The notes under the pieces were generated by a model. The model was not told the DNA's origin and did not search any database. It worked only from the letters and a program-made list of their open reading frames with translations. Positions 6,751 to 13,823 of a DNA stretch of 24,455 nt are shown piece by piece. Source of the stretch: a virus; the IMG/VR virus record IMGVR_UViG_3300030098_003353, positions 1-24,455 of that record; one strand, given 5' to 3'. The stretch's first letter is position 1; each line of letters opens with the position of its first letter. Made by a program: the position numbers and the translations under genes.

Positions 6751-8004
6751 ATGGCAACAGCACCAACATATATAACGCATAAAGAATTAAAAAGAATATT
6801 TCCTCAAATGGATGAGTTTGACCAAAAAGTTCAAGTGTTTGGATGGGAGTCTTTAGGAAACAATGTTTATGAGGCTCAAAACACAGGGCTTATTACTCAA
6901 CTGTTTTCTGATGGAAGAGAGCTGGGAGCAATAACTTCTTTCCCTAGTGCAGGTAGCGGCACCGAAACTACTCAAACAGCTCTAGTCGCAAGTCCTGAAG
7001 GTCAGGTTGGGGGAGACTATAGTCAAGTAGTTATAGGCGATTCTGACCACGCCTTTCAAGTTGGAGATATATTAATGATTACCTCTTCTGGCAATTTGGA
7101 AAGAATGTTGCTAACCGCAATAACAGAGGCTACTTATGACGTTCTAACTGTAAGGAGAGGCTTTGCAGGCACTACTCCAGTAGCACATTCTTCAAGTTCA
7201 TCTATATCAAAAAATTTAAGACTAGATGAAATATACAGTTGGTATTACAGCCCTGAAGAAGATATGGTTTTATTGTATAGCGCTACAGACCCTAACGACC
7301 TATTGATAGAGGCAGGAGAAGACTTTAGCACTATGGTAACTCAATATACAGCAGATGCAAGCCGATACTTTGACTCAAGAGTTGACCCTTCTTTACCTAA
7401 AAACCAATTAAAAGATAAGGCTGGTAATTACGACTATATGGTTGTTAGAACAGTTGGCTTGATTGCTGCTTCTTTTATGATTAAAACAAAAGACCACGCA
7501 TCTGAATTAGCCGTATCTTTTATGGAAGAAGCCAATAATAATATAGCTTTATTAAATGAAGGTAAGGCGGCTTTATCTTGGCAGAACACAGCAGATGCAC
7601 CTCAAGGCATTATAAGAGATGTAAGCTATACAGATGGCTCTGTAAGACCTGTAGATACTAGAGGTGAATATTCTGGGACTTTTGACCTTATTAGAGTTTT
7701 GATTGTCAATGGTGGCACAATGGATGGAACAGCCACTTATTCTGTTTGGGTTAAAGATGGGGATAAACTAGGCAACCAACAAGGAACTCAAGTTGTTACT
7801 GCCGAAAAAATTAATGGCGACTTCCAAGCTCTTGCAGGAGGCTTACAAATAAGATTTGGTGGAAACACAAAGACTTCTGTAGCTACAGCGACCAATGAGT
7901 GGGAAATAGAGGTAACAGGAAGAGGAGAATATGTAGATAGCTCTGATATGAAATCAATTAAATTAACAAGAACAGGGACACCTGCTAGAAGGTACTATAA
8001 ATAA
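6751..8004 (+). CDS. Head-tail connector-like structural protein (DUF1320-like middle region)
   Basis: This 417-residue protein has an N-terminal region (1-95), a beta motif at about 100-150 (VGDILMITSS, then LTVRRGFAGTTPVAHS), a helical region at about 180-275, and a beta-rich C-terminal domain. The helical region (NDLLIEAGEDF, then ADASRYFDSRVDPSLPKNQL, then a long helix with AASFMIK) follows the pattern of gp6/gp36-type connectors, in which helices around a DSR-x-D/Y-P-L tract form a ring below the portal. The tail terminator and tube genes directly follow, which fits the usual order. The stop overlaps the next ATG by one base. The extra N- and C-terminal domains make it much longer than a simple connector (about 100-150 residues). 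Confidence 0.6.
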   Translation: MATAPTYITHKELKRIFPQMDEFDQKVQVFGWESLGNNVYEAQNTGLITQLFSDGRELGAITSFPSAGSGTETTQTALVASPEGQVGGDYSQVVIGDSDHAFQVGDILMITSSGNLERMLLTAITEATYDVLTVRRGFAGTTPVAHSSSSSISKNLRLDEIYSWYYSPEEDMVLLYSATDPNDLLIEAGEDFSTMVTQYTADASRYFDSRVDPSLPKNQLKDKAGNYDYMVVRTVGLIAASFMIKTKDHASELAVSFMEEANNNIALLNEGKAALSWQNTADAPQGIIRDVSYTDGSVRPVDTRGEYSGTFDLIRVLIVNGGTMDGTATYSVWVKDGDKLGNQQGTQVVTAEKINGDFQALAGGLQIRFGGNTKTSVATATNEWEIEVTGRGEYVDSSDMKSIKLTRTGTPARRYYK

Positions 8005-8438
8005 TGGCTGTAACATTTACAAATAATTGGAAGAACATTCTTGACAAGTTGAGAAGTATTCTTCGTGCAGAATTTAAAGGAGCATTACCTGTATATATAG
8101 GAGAAGAAGGTAGTGAAGGGACTCAATTTGTTCGGCTCGATCCTGTTGGAAGCGAGTTTATAGAATATATGCACAGCTCTGAATCAAGAGAATTTACAAT
8201 TAATGTGTTCTATTATTTTGCCGAACATAATGTTAAGAAAACAGCATTAGACCATGTTTTAAGATATACATCAAGAATTGAAGCACTAATACACGATAAT
8301 GTAACAATGACGCTAGCAGATAGCACGCAAGCCTATAATTGTAGGTTTGATACAACGGAATTGAATCCTGATGAAGAGTCAGGAGCCTATGTGGTTCAAT
8401 GGGAATATAAATGTCAACACACAGGTAACATCTCTTAA
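8004..8438 (+). CDS. Tail terminator / tail completion protein
   Basis: The 144-residue protein has the layout of the gpU/gp10-like tail terminator fold: an N-terminal helix (NNWKNILDKLRSILRAEF), a strand entering a short acidic loop, a central strand REFTINVFYYF, a long helix with RYTSRIEALI, and a C-terminal strand pair ending VVQWEYKCQHTG. Terminators form a ring that stops tube growth and joins tail to head. The position between connector and tail tube is the expected one. It starts on the last base of the connector stop. Confidence 0.7.
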   Translation: MAVTFTNNWKNILDKLRSILRAEFKGALPVYIGEEGSEGTQFVRLDPVGSEFIEYMHSSESREFTINVFYYFAEHNVKKTALDHVLRYTSRIEALIHDNVTMTLADSTQAYNCRFDTTELNPDEESGAYVVQWEYKCQHTGNIS

Positions 8439-8447
8439 GGAGGGATT

Positions 8448-8639
8448 ATGAAAGTAAAACTAAAAGAAGGAGTACGCCTTTCATCTATGGATAATTATTG
8501 TGGATTATTGTATAAAGATTGGCTCGCTCTTGAGCAAGGTAAGACAGTAGAACTTGAAGAAATAAACAAGTTTATTAAAGACAAAGTAGAAACAGTAGGT
8601 GCTGACAAAAAGCAACCTAAAGCAAAGGAGGAAAAATAA
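8448..8639 (+). CDS. Small protein of unknown function, 63 aa
   Basis: The ATG follows an AGGAGGG site. The 63-residue product has a beta-like first half (KLKEGVRLSS, then YCGLLYKDWLALEQGKTVEL) and a lysine-rich C-terminal tail (KKQPKAKEEK). Similar short proteins often lie just before the tail tube gene in marine siphoviruses, as I recall, but no function is established for them here. The stop abuts the tube start, and the end of this gene supplies the AGGAGG ribosome site of the tube gene. Confidence 0.7.
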   Translation: MKVKLKEGVRLSSMDNYCGLLYKDWLALEQGKTVELEEINKFIKDKVETVGADKKQPKAKEEK

Positions 8640-9650
8640 ATGGCGAACGCAGTATTTTCACCAAAAGATTTTAAAGTTTTTGTTTCTGAAGAAGCTACAA
8701 CTGGTACAGCACCTGATTTAACATCAACATCAGCTGTTTTCCAGCTAGACGTAGATTCAGTTTCATTTCCAACTTTAAATGTAAACCAAGTAGCAAATGT
8801 AAGAAGTCAAACTGGAAGAGTAGCACATATTGATGACTTTTTTCAAGATAATGACCACAGAGCAGTTGAATTAAGCTTGTCGGGAACATTCCACAAAGAT
8901 GGTGGTCACGTAATGTTGATGCAAAGCGTATGTTCAAACGCATTAACACCTGATTCTGTTGCAGATGTGACGCTAGGAACTAACCCAACTGCAACTGTAG
9001 GCAAGTATGGAGAGGTTGAAGGTAATAAAACTTTTACACTAGTTGTTCAGTCCCCAGACAGGAATGACGCACAAAACATCGTAATGAAGGGTTGTTTATG
9101 TACATCTTTTACATTAAATGCAGATATGGGAACAGATGGCGGTCAGTATAAGTTTAGTGCAACTATATCAAGCGGTAGAGTTCCTGACCTTACAGAAAAC
9201 ACAGCAGTTAGCGGAACAGCTTACGATGCAAATCATATAGATATGTCTGGAATTGATGTTTCGGCTGTTAAAATTGCTAGCAAAACTGCTCCTGTCCTTT
9301 CATCTTTCGGACTAACTATTGAAAGTCCAGCAGTCTACACAGGAGTAGGCGAAGGGGCTGGATACCAATGTTTTGGAAGAGGCGAAGAAATATCAGTAAC
9401 AGCTAGCGCACAAGTTAAATTAGACAGCGTTACAATGGAGTTGCCTGATGAATTTGACACACAATCAACACACGATGCGGCAGATTTGTTTACCTTAACA
9501 CAAACTACTGCAACCAACGCATCTATAGATATTCCGTGCGGAATATTAACTAATGTTGCTTATAGTGAAGGCGATATTATGATGTTAGATGTAGAGATGA
9601 AAGCGCTAAATAAAGAAAGTGGAAATATACTTTCTATTGATTTAGCATAA
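8640..9650 (+). CDS. Major tail protein (tail tube)
   Basis: The 336-residue protein is beta-rich, lacks a signal peptide, and lies between the terminator and the chaperone genes, where the tube protein is expected. Features that fit are the N-terminal strand tract FSPKDFKVFVSEE, the central paired strands CTSFTLNADMGTDGGQYKFS, and the C-terminal ACGIL-type end (CGILTNVAYSEGDIMMLDVE). These resemble other tube proteins, which form stacked hexameric rings. The Ala/Ser/Thr-rich composition suits an abundant structural protein, as does a strong AGGAGG site directly before the ATG. Another possibility is a different abundant virion protein, but gene order speaks for the tube. Confidence 0.75.
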   Translation: MANAVFSPKDFKVFVSEEATTGTAPDLTSTSAVFQLDVDSVSFPTLNVNQVANVRSQTGRVAHIDDFFQDNDHRAVELSLSGTFHKDGGHVMLMQSVCSNALTPDSVADVTLGTNPTATVGKYGEVEGNKTFTLVVQSPDRNDAQNIVMKGCLCTSFTLNADMGTDGGQYKFSATISSGRVPDLTENTAVSGTAYDANHIDMSGIDVSAVKIASKTAPVLSSFGLTIESPAVYTGVGEGAGYQCFGRGEEISVTASAQVKLDSVTMELPDEFDTQSTHDAADLFTLTQTTATNASIDIPCGILTNVAYSEGDIMMLDVEMKALNKESGNILSIDLA

Positions 9651-9672
9651 TAAATAAAAAGAGGATGTTTAA

Positions 9673-9951
9673 ATGGAGATTAAACTAAAGAATAAAAAAG
9701 CGTTTAAAGTTAAAGAGTTTACTATTGCTGATGAAGCAAAGCTAAAAGATGTTATAATGAAGATGGTTAAATCAGTTGAAGGTGGGGTAGAGATTATAGA
9801 CCCCAACTATAATTGTCTTAAAATCTTGCAAATAGCATTAGTAGACTCTTCAGACGACACGATTAGGGGAATAAGCGATGAAGACAGGATTAACATTGCT
9901 TTAGAGATTCAGAAAGTGTTGTTTGAGGGAAACGAGAAGCCCTCCAAGTAG
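9673..9951 (+). CDS. Tail assembly chaperone (gpG analogue)
   Basis: The 92-residue zero-frame product starts MEIKLKNKKAFKVKEFTIAD, the beta-strand opening typical of short tail chaperones, and continues as helices. Such chaperones bind and space the tape measure protein during tail assembly and are not in the mature virion. The gene lies between tube and tape measure. Near its end, at 9927-9933, a slippery heptamer permits a -1 shift into the frame that ends at 10382, yielding a longer GT-type fusion. Without the shift it ends at TAG 9949-9951. Confidence 0.85.
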   Translation: MEIKLKNKKAFKVKEFTIADEAKLKDVIMKMVKSVEGGVEIIDPNYNCLKILQIALVDSSDDTIRGISDEDRINIALEIQKVLFEGNEKPSK

Positions 9952-9982
9952 AACTTAATATACTTTTACCTACTTGCGAGGG
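9927..9982 (+). promoter_or_regulatory. Programmed -1 ribosomal frameshift signal
   Basis: The heptamer GGGAAAC (9927-9933) is in the correct phase, read G GGA AAC in the G frame. After a spacer of six bases a hairpin begins: CCCTC 9940-9944 pairs with GAGGG 9978-9982, and AAGTAG 9946-9951 pairs with CTACTT 9970-9975, leaving an 18-base loop. The zero-frame stop is inside the stem. The -1 frame is open from 9927 to 10382. Heptamer, phase, spacing, stem and long downstream frame all agree with the known G/GT mechanism of phage lambda, whose heptamer is GGGAAAG. Confidence 0.9.
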
Positions 9983-10382
9983 TTGCAGATACCATAGCTT
10001 CCCTTATTCGGCTGAAATTCCAGTCTTAATTGACGGAGTAAGGGAAAAACGCAGATTTGACAATATGGATGATGTTTGGGCGGTTGCAGATCTTATTATA
10101 GAAGAAACTACCCAAGTAAACCAAGAACAAGGGAAATCATTTGATGTTGCCGAATCATTGGTAGCACAGATACCTTTTTTTGCGTGTTCTAGTAAATTTA
10201 TGGATATTAGCTTACATACAGACATAGAAAGGTATACATACTGTGAAAAATTTAATATACCTCCTTATGAGGGGTCTTATGACAATCAGCCAGCTAAATG
10301 GGTTAGGCGAGCATTTGCAATCAGAACAGCGTTTGCTAAAAAAGAAAAGAAGGATATAGATGTCAGAAAGAATAATAGTTGA
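9933..10382 (+). CDS. T-domain extension of the tail assembly chaperone, made by -1 frameshift
   Basis: This frame has no credible start of its own: the first ATG is at 10065 without a ribosome site. It continues from the G frame after the shift at 9927-9933. The fusion would have 87 residues of G followed by 149 residues, 236 in all, starting with REALQVELNILLPTCEGC. The extension holds CEGC, a second cysteine in FFACSS and another in YTYCEKF, so a metal site is possible but unproven. In lambda the T part recruits the tape measure and tube protein. The end overlaps the tape measure start by 23 bases. Confidence 0.85.
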   Translation, partial: REALQVELNILLPTCEGCRYHSFPYSAEIPVLIDGVREKRRFDNMDDVWAVADLIIEETTQVNQEQGKSFDVAESLVAQIPFFACSSKFMDISLHTDIERYTYCEKFNIPPYEGSYDNQPAKWVRRAFAIRTAFAKKEKKDIDVRKNNS

Positions 10383-12018
10383 TTTTAAAGCCAGAGGCGA
10401 TAAAAAACTTATCCAATCAATGTATGCCCTTGCACAAGCGCAGGGTCTTTTAGAAAAAAATACCAAACAAGCTGCTGCGGCTAGCGGAATGCTAGGGACA
10501 GCTTTTAGTAGAAATGCACGAGGAGCAAGCGATTATAGTTTAGCTTTATCTACTTTGCGTTCTAGGTTACTTCTTGTATCTTTTGCAATGTCGATGGGTG
10601 GCAGGCAGTTGGTAGAGTTTGGTAAAAAAGCTGCTAACATCGAGTCAATGGAGAGAGCTTTTAATAATTTGCAAGGAGGGACAACAGGGGCTACTGTAGC
10701 TATAGAAAAGTTAAGAGGCGCTACAAGCAACGCAATGTCTGATTTTGATTTATTTCAACAAGCCAATAATGCTATGGTTCTTGGAATAACTGAAAATTCA
10801 AACGAAATGGCAAATATGTTTAAAATGGCTCAAAGACTTGGTAGGGCTTTGGGAGTTGATACTAAAAGGTCTGTAGAGTCGCTTGTCACTGGTATTGGTC
10901 GACAATCTAGGCTTATGCTTGATAATATTGGTATTGTTGTCAAGGCAGATGAGGCTTATGAAGAATATGCTGAAAAATTAGGAAAAAGCGCAGATAAGTT
11001 AACGGATGTAGAAAAGAAGCAAGCCTTTTTAAACGCCACATTAGATGCTGCTCGTGAAAAGGTGGCAAAGCTAGGAGATGATATCCCTGCAACTATTGAT
11101 TCTTATGATAAGCTTGCCGCAGCTTGGGCAAATTATACAGCAATAGCAGGTGAGTCTATAAACGAAGTTTTAGTGCCTCTTTCTAATGCTTTAGCTGAAA
11201 TTTTAGACCGGGCTTCAAAGATAGACCGACAGTTTGAGGGGTTTGGCGATTACCTTACACAACTTCTAGATATTTTTAAAGGAGATTTCAGTATATTTTT
11301 TCCGACTATGCAAGCTACTGCTGATTCTATTAAAAACATTGGTACCGCGGTTGATGATGCTGCGTACTCATTTAACAATATGGATGACGACGTTTTTGGA
11401 AAATTTCTTCAATTTGCTCCTGCGGTAGAAGAGGTTAATAAAGAGCTTGAAAAAATGGACTTTAAAATGGTTGCAGGTCAAATAAGTTCTTTAACACAAG
11501 CAATGGCAAATTATGCCTTGATGTCGCAGACAGGCTCTAGAACCTGGAAAGAGTTTGGAAGCGTTGTGGTTTCTACAATAGAGAGAATTGTTGCAACATT
11601 TTTAGCAAATTTAGCAACATTTCACTTAATGAGCTTTTTACTTGGTGGTCCAATGGCTGGATTTGCAGGGGCTTCAAAGGCTCTTGAAGCGCTTAAAAAA
11701 CCTACTTTATTTGGCTTTCATCAAGGAGGGCAAGTTCAACAATATCACACAGGGGGAATGATTTCCCAATATCATTCTGGAGGAAATGTTGACAATGTGC
11801 CTATTATGGCTCAAGAAGGTGAGTTTGTGATGAGAAGGTCAGCCGTAGACTCCATAGGACTAGAAAACCTAAATAGAATGAATAGAACTGGACAGGCAAG
11901 TGGTGGAGCCAATATAACATTTACAGGCAATATAATGAGTGATTCTTTTATTGAAGAAGAAGCCATACCAAAAATTAAAGATGCACTCCGTAGAGGTGCA
12001 GATCTAGGAATTAGTTAA
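10360..12018 (+). CDS. Tail tape measure protein, 552 aa
   Basis: This protein sets tail length and may help DNA passage. It is mostly helical, with Ala, Gln and Lys-rich N-terminal helices, hydrophobic segments at about residues 65-82 and 405-445 (ATFLANLATFHLMSFLLGG), and a terminal tract typical of the family: GGQVQQYHTGGMISQYHSGG, VPIMAQEGEFVMRRSAVDSI and LNRMN. At about 0.15 nm per residue, a family rule of thumb, 552 residues would give a tail of roughly 80 nm, which is short. It overlaps the GT frame upstream and its stop overlaps the next ATG by one base. Confidence 0.92.
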   Translation: MSERIIVDFKARGDKKLIQSMYALAQAQGLLEKNTKQAAAASGMLGTAFSRNARGASDYSLALSTLRSRLLLVSFAMSMGGRQLVEFGKKAANIESMERAFNNLQGGTTGATVAIEKLRGATSNAMSDFDLFQQANNAMVLGITENSNEMANMFKMAQRLGRALGVDTKRSVESLVTGIGRQSRLMLDNIGIVVKADEAYEEYAEKLGKSADKLTDVEKKQAFLNATLDAAREKVAKLGDDIPATIDSYDKLAAAWANYTAIAGESINEVLVPLSNALAEILDRASKIDRQFEGFGDYLTQLLDIFKGDFSIFFPTMQATADSIKNIGTAVDDAAYSFNNMDDDVFGKFLQFAPAVEEVNKELEKMDFKMVAGQISSLTQAMANYALMSQTGSRTWKEFGSVVVSTIERIVATFLANLATFHLMSFLLGGPMAGFAGASKALEALKKPTLFGFHQGGQVQQYHTGGMISQYHSGGNVDNVPIMAQEGEFVMRRSAVDSIGLENLNRMNRTGQASGGANITFTGNIMSDSFIEEEAIPKIKDALRRGADLGIS

Positions 12019-13823
12019 TGTTAGAATTGCCTAATAAATTTAAGCTTGATATTGATGCAAAGACATTTAATTTAACCCCTTTAGTTATTATAGATGACAG
12101 GCTTTATCTTTCTACATCCAAAGAAAGCTTTGAAGAAGGAATGGATTTTAAGCCATTAATTAAAAATATTGGCTCTATAAAACAATCTGTAGACATTCAA
12201 AACAAAACATTTAAAATATCTTCTATTACATTATCTTTATATAATTACAAATATAATGACGAATATCTTTCCGATATGATATTTTCTCCATCTGTAATGA
12301 ATAAAAAAATAACTATTTATATGAAATCACAGTCAGCACAAAACCTTGAAGATTGTTTAGAAGTATATAGTGGCTATGTAAAAAATATAAAAGAATCTTC
12401 AGGAATATTGTCTTTATCTGCCGAAGATAAAACTGATGAAGTGCTAAATAAACAGGTTCCCTACAAATTTGTAAGGGACGATATAAACCTTCCTGAAAAA
12501 TATAGGAACGAACCTATGCCTATAGTTTATGGTTATGTAGACAAAGCACCTTGCGTGTATTTTGATTTATATTCAACTACAATAGAAAATGGAAGCAGAG
12601 ATTGGGCAATAACGCCTGATTTATTTGCTATAAAATCAATAAACTTTCCTTATGTTTTTTCTAACGATACCTACGGAAAGGTTCCTGAAGAGTCTTGGAT
12701 TTTTGAAAGCCAAAAAGGTGGGACCTTATATAGAAACGGAACATCTGAACAATACCAAATACTAGGAAATAGAATATTAATACCAAAAGCTATAGAAATG
12801 GGAGAGTCCCCTGAAGAAAGCATACAGGGTGTAGTTGCTCCTGTAACTGCGTTTGGAATGATTGAGGTTAACACACTACAAGATGCTGCTTTTAATAGCA
12901 GCTTTTTTAGATTTGACTTTAGAAAAAACCAACAACAAACAATATCAGCAAAAACAAATATAGTTTCATTTTCTGAAGAAGAAGGCATTAACCCAACTCA
13001 AAATGTTGAAAACTCATATTTAATGGTTAAGGACTTTTCTTCTGCTTCTGGCACAGATTTTCCTTTTAATCATTGGCTTTGGGGAACTCAAACTCACGCT
13101 GGTTACGAGCATTTGCTTGGAGAGTCTACAATAAATTTTGAGGTTAATAATTTTTTTAGTGACAGCAGAATAGTTAAAGAGCTTGCAATTAACGATGAGG
13201 ATGCAAAAGAAGTTAAGCATCAAGTTTTAGCTAACTACATATTTGAAGCAAACTTAACAGAGTTAAGTGATGGAGAATCTCCTAATTTTATATTTGGCTA
13301 TACAGATACAAGCGCAGAAATGTGGAATCCTGCCGATATGGATGAAGTAAGTACGCACCCTGATTCAACATATACCATAAGAAGCAAGGAAACTGTTCAC
13401 GAAAATATGGGGCTTGTAGGAGGTGTTTCGTCTTACGCAGAAACAAAAAACCCTTCTCACAACAATTTTTTTATTGGTCAAAGAAATTTAGTTGGAGAAA
13501 ATTGGAATTTAGAAAGCCAGGGAGGGATAGTTAATTGGCTTAAAATAATTAAGTTAAAATTATTTAGAAGAGTGCTGTTAAAAGATTTATCTGATTTTGA
13601 AATATACGCTGATGTAGAGGGTAGGGTCGATACTGTTTCTGGCGACTATACAGGAGAAAGACAGCTTACTTCTGGAGAAAGGGCAGACTACTACCAAGAA
13701 AGAGAAGAAGTTGAAACATTTTCTCCAAGAAAGAGAGTTTCTTTAGACAAAAGAATCACAGACACAAAGATTGCTCCTAAAACAACAAAAAGAACTTTAA
13801 AGACAAAAGGAACTAAATATTAA
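12018..13823 (+). CDS. Tail tip / minor tail protein, 601 aa
   Basis: The first gene after the tape measure usually encodes a distal tail or hub part. Residues about 40-150 look like the beta domain of such proteins: SIKQSVDIQNKTFKISSITL, a strand tract around KKITIYMK, then CLEVYSGYVKNIKES and LSLSAEDKTDEVLNKQVP. That last element (a 'modification of orientation' followed by 'D-x-T/L-x3-L-N-x2-V/L-P') is frequent in hub or gpL-like proteins. Residues 160 onward are beta-rich without recognised motifs, and the last 25 residues are strongly basic. The stop overlaps the next gene by one base. Confidence 0.65.
   Translation: MLELPNKFKLDIDAKTFNLTPLVIIDDRLYLSTSKESFEEGMDFKPLIKNIGSIKQSVDIQNKTFKISSITLSLYNYKYNDEYLSDMIFSPSVMNKKITIYMKSQSAQNLEDCLEVYSGYVKNIKESSGILSLSAEDKTDEVLNKQVPYKFVRDDINLPEKYRNEPMPIVYGYVDKAPCVYFDLYSTTIENGSRDWAITPDLFAIKSINFPYVFSNDTYGKVPEESWIFESQKGGTLYRNGTSEQYQILGNRILIPKAIEMGESPEESIQGVVAPVTAFGMIEVNTLQDAAFNSSFFRFDFRKNQQQTISAKTNIVSFSEEEGINPTQNVENSYLMVKDFSSASGTDFPFNHWLWGTQTHAGYEHLLGESTINFEVNNFFSDSRIVKELAINDEDAKEVKHQVLANYIFEANLTELSDGESPNFIFGYTDTSAEMWNPADMDEVSTHPDSTYTIRSKETVHENMGLVGGVSSYAETKNPSHNNFFIGQRNLVGENWNLESQGGIVNWLKIIKLKLFRRVLLKDLSDFEIYADVEGRVDTVSGDYTGERQLTSGERADYYQEREEVETFSPRKRVSLDKRITDTKIAPKTTKRTLKTKGTKY

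Noticed and set aside
12671-12988. 105-codon - strand frame in the tail tip gene
   Set aside because: Antisense shadow with no start signal and no domain.
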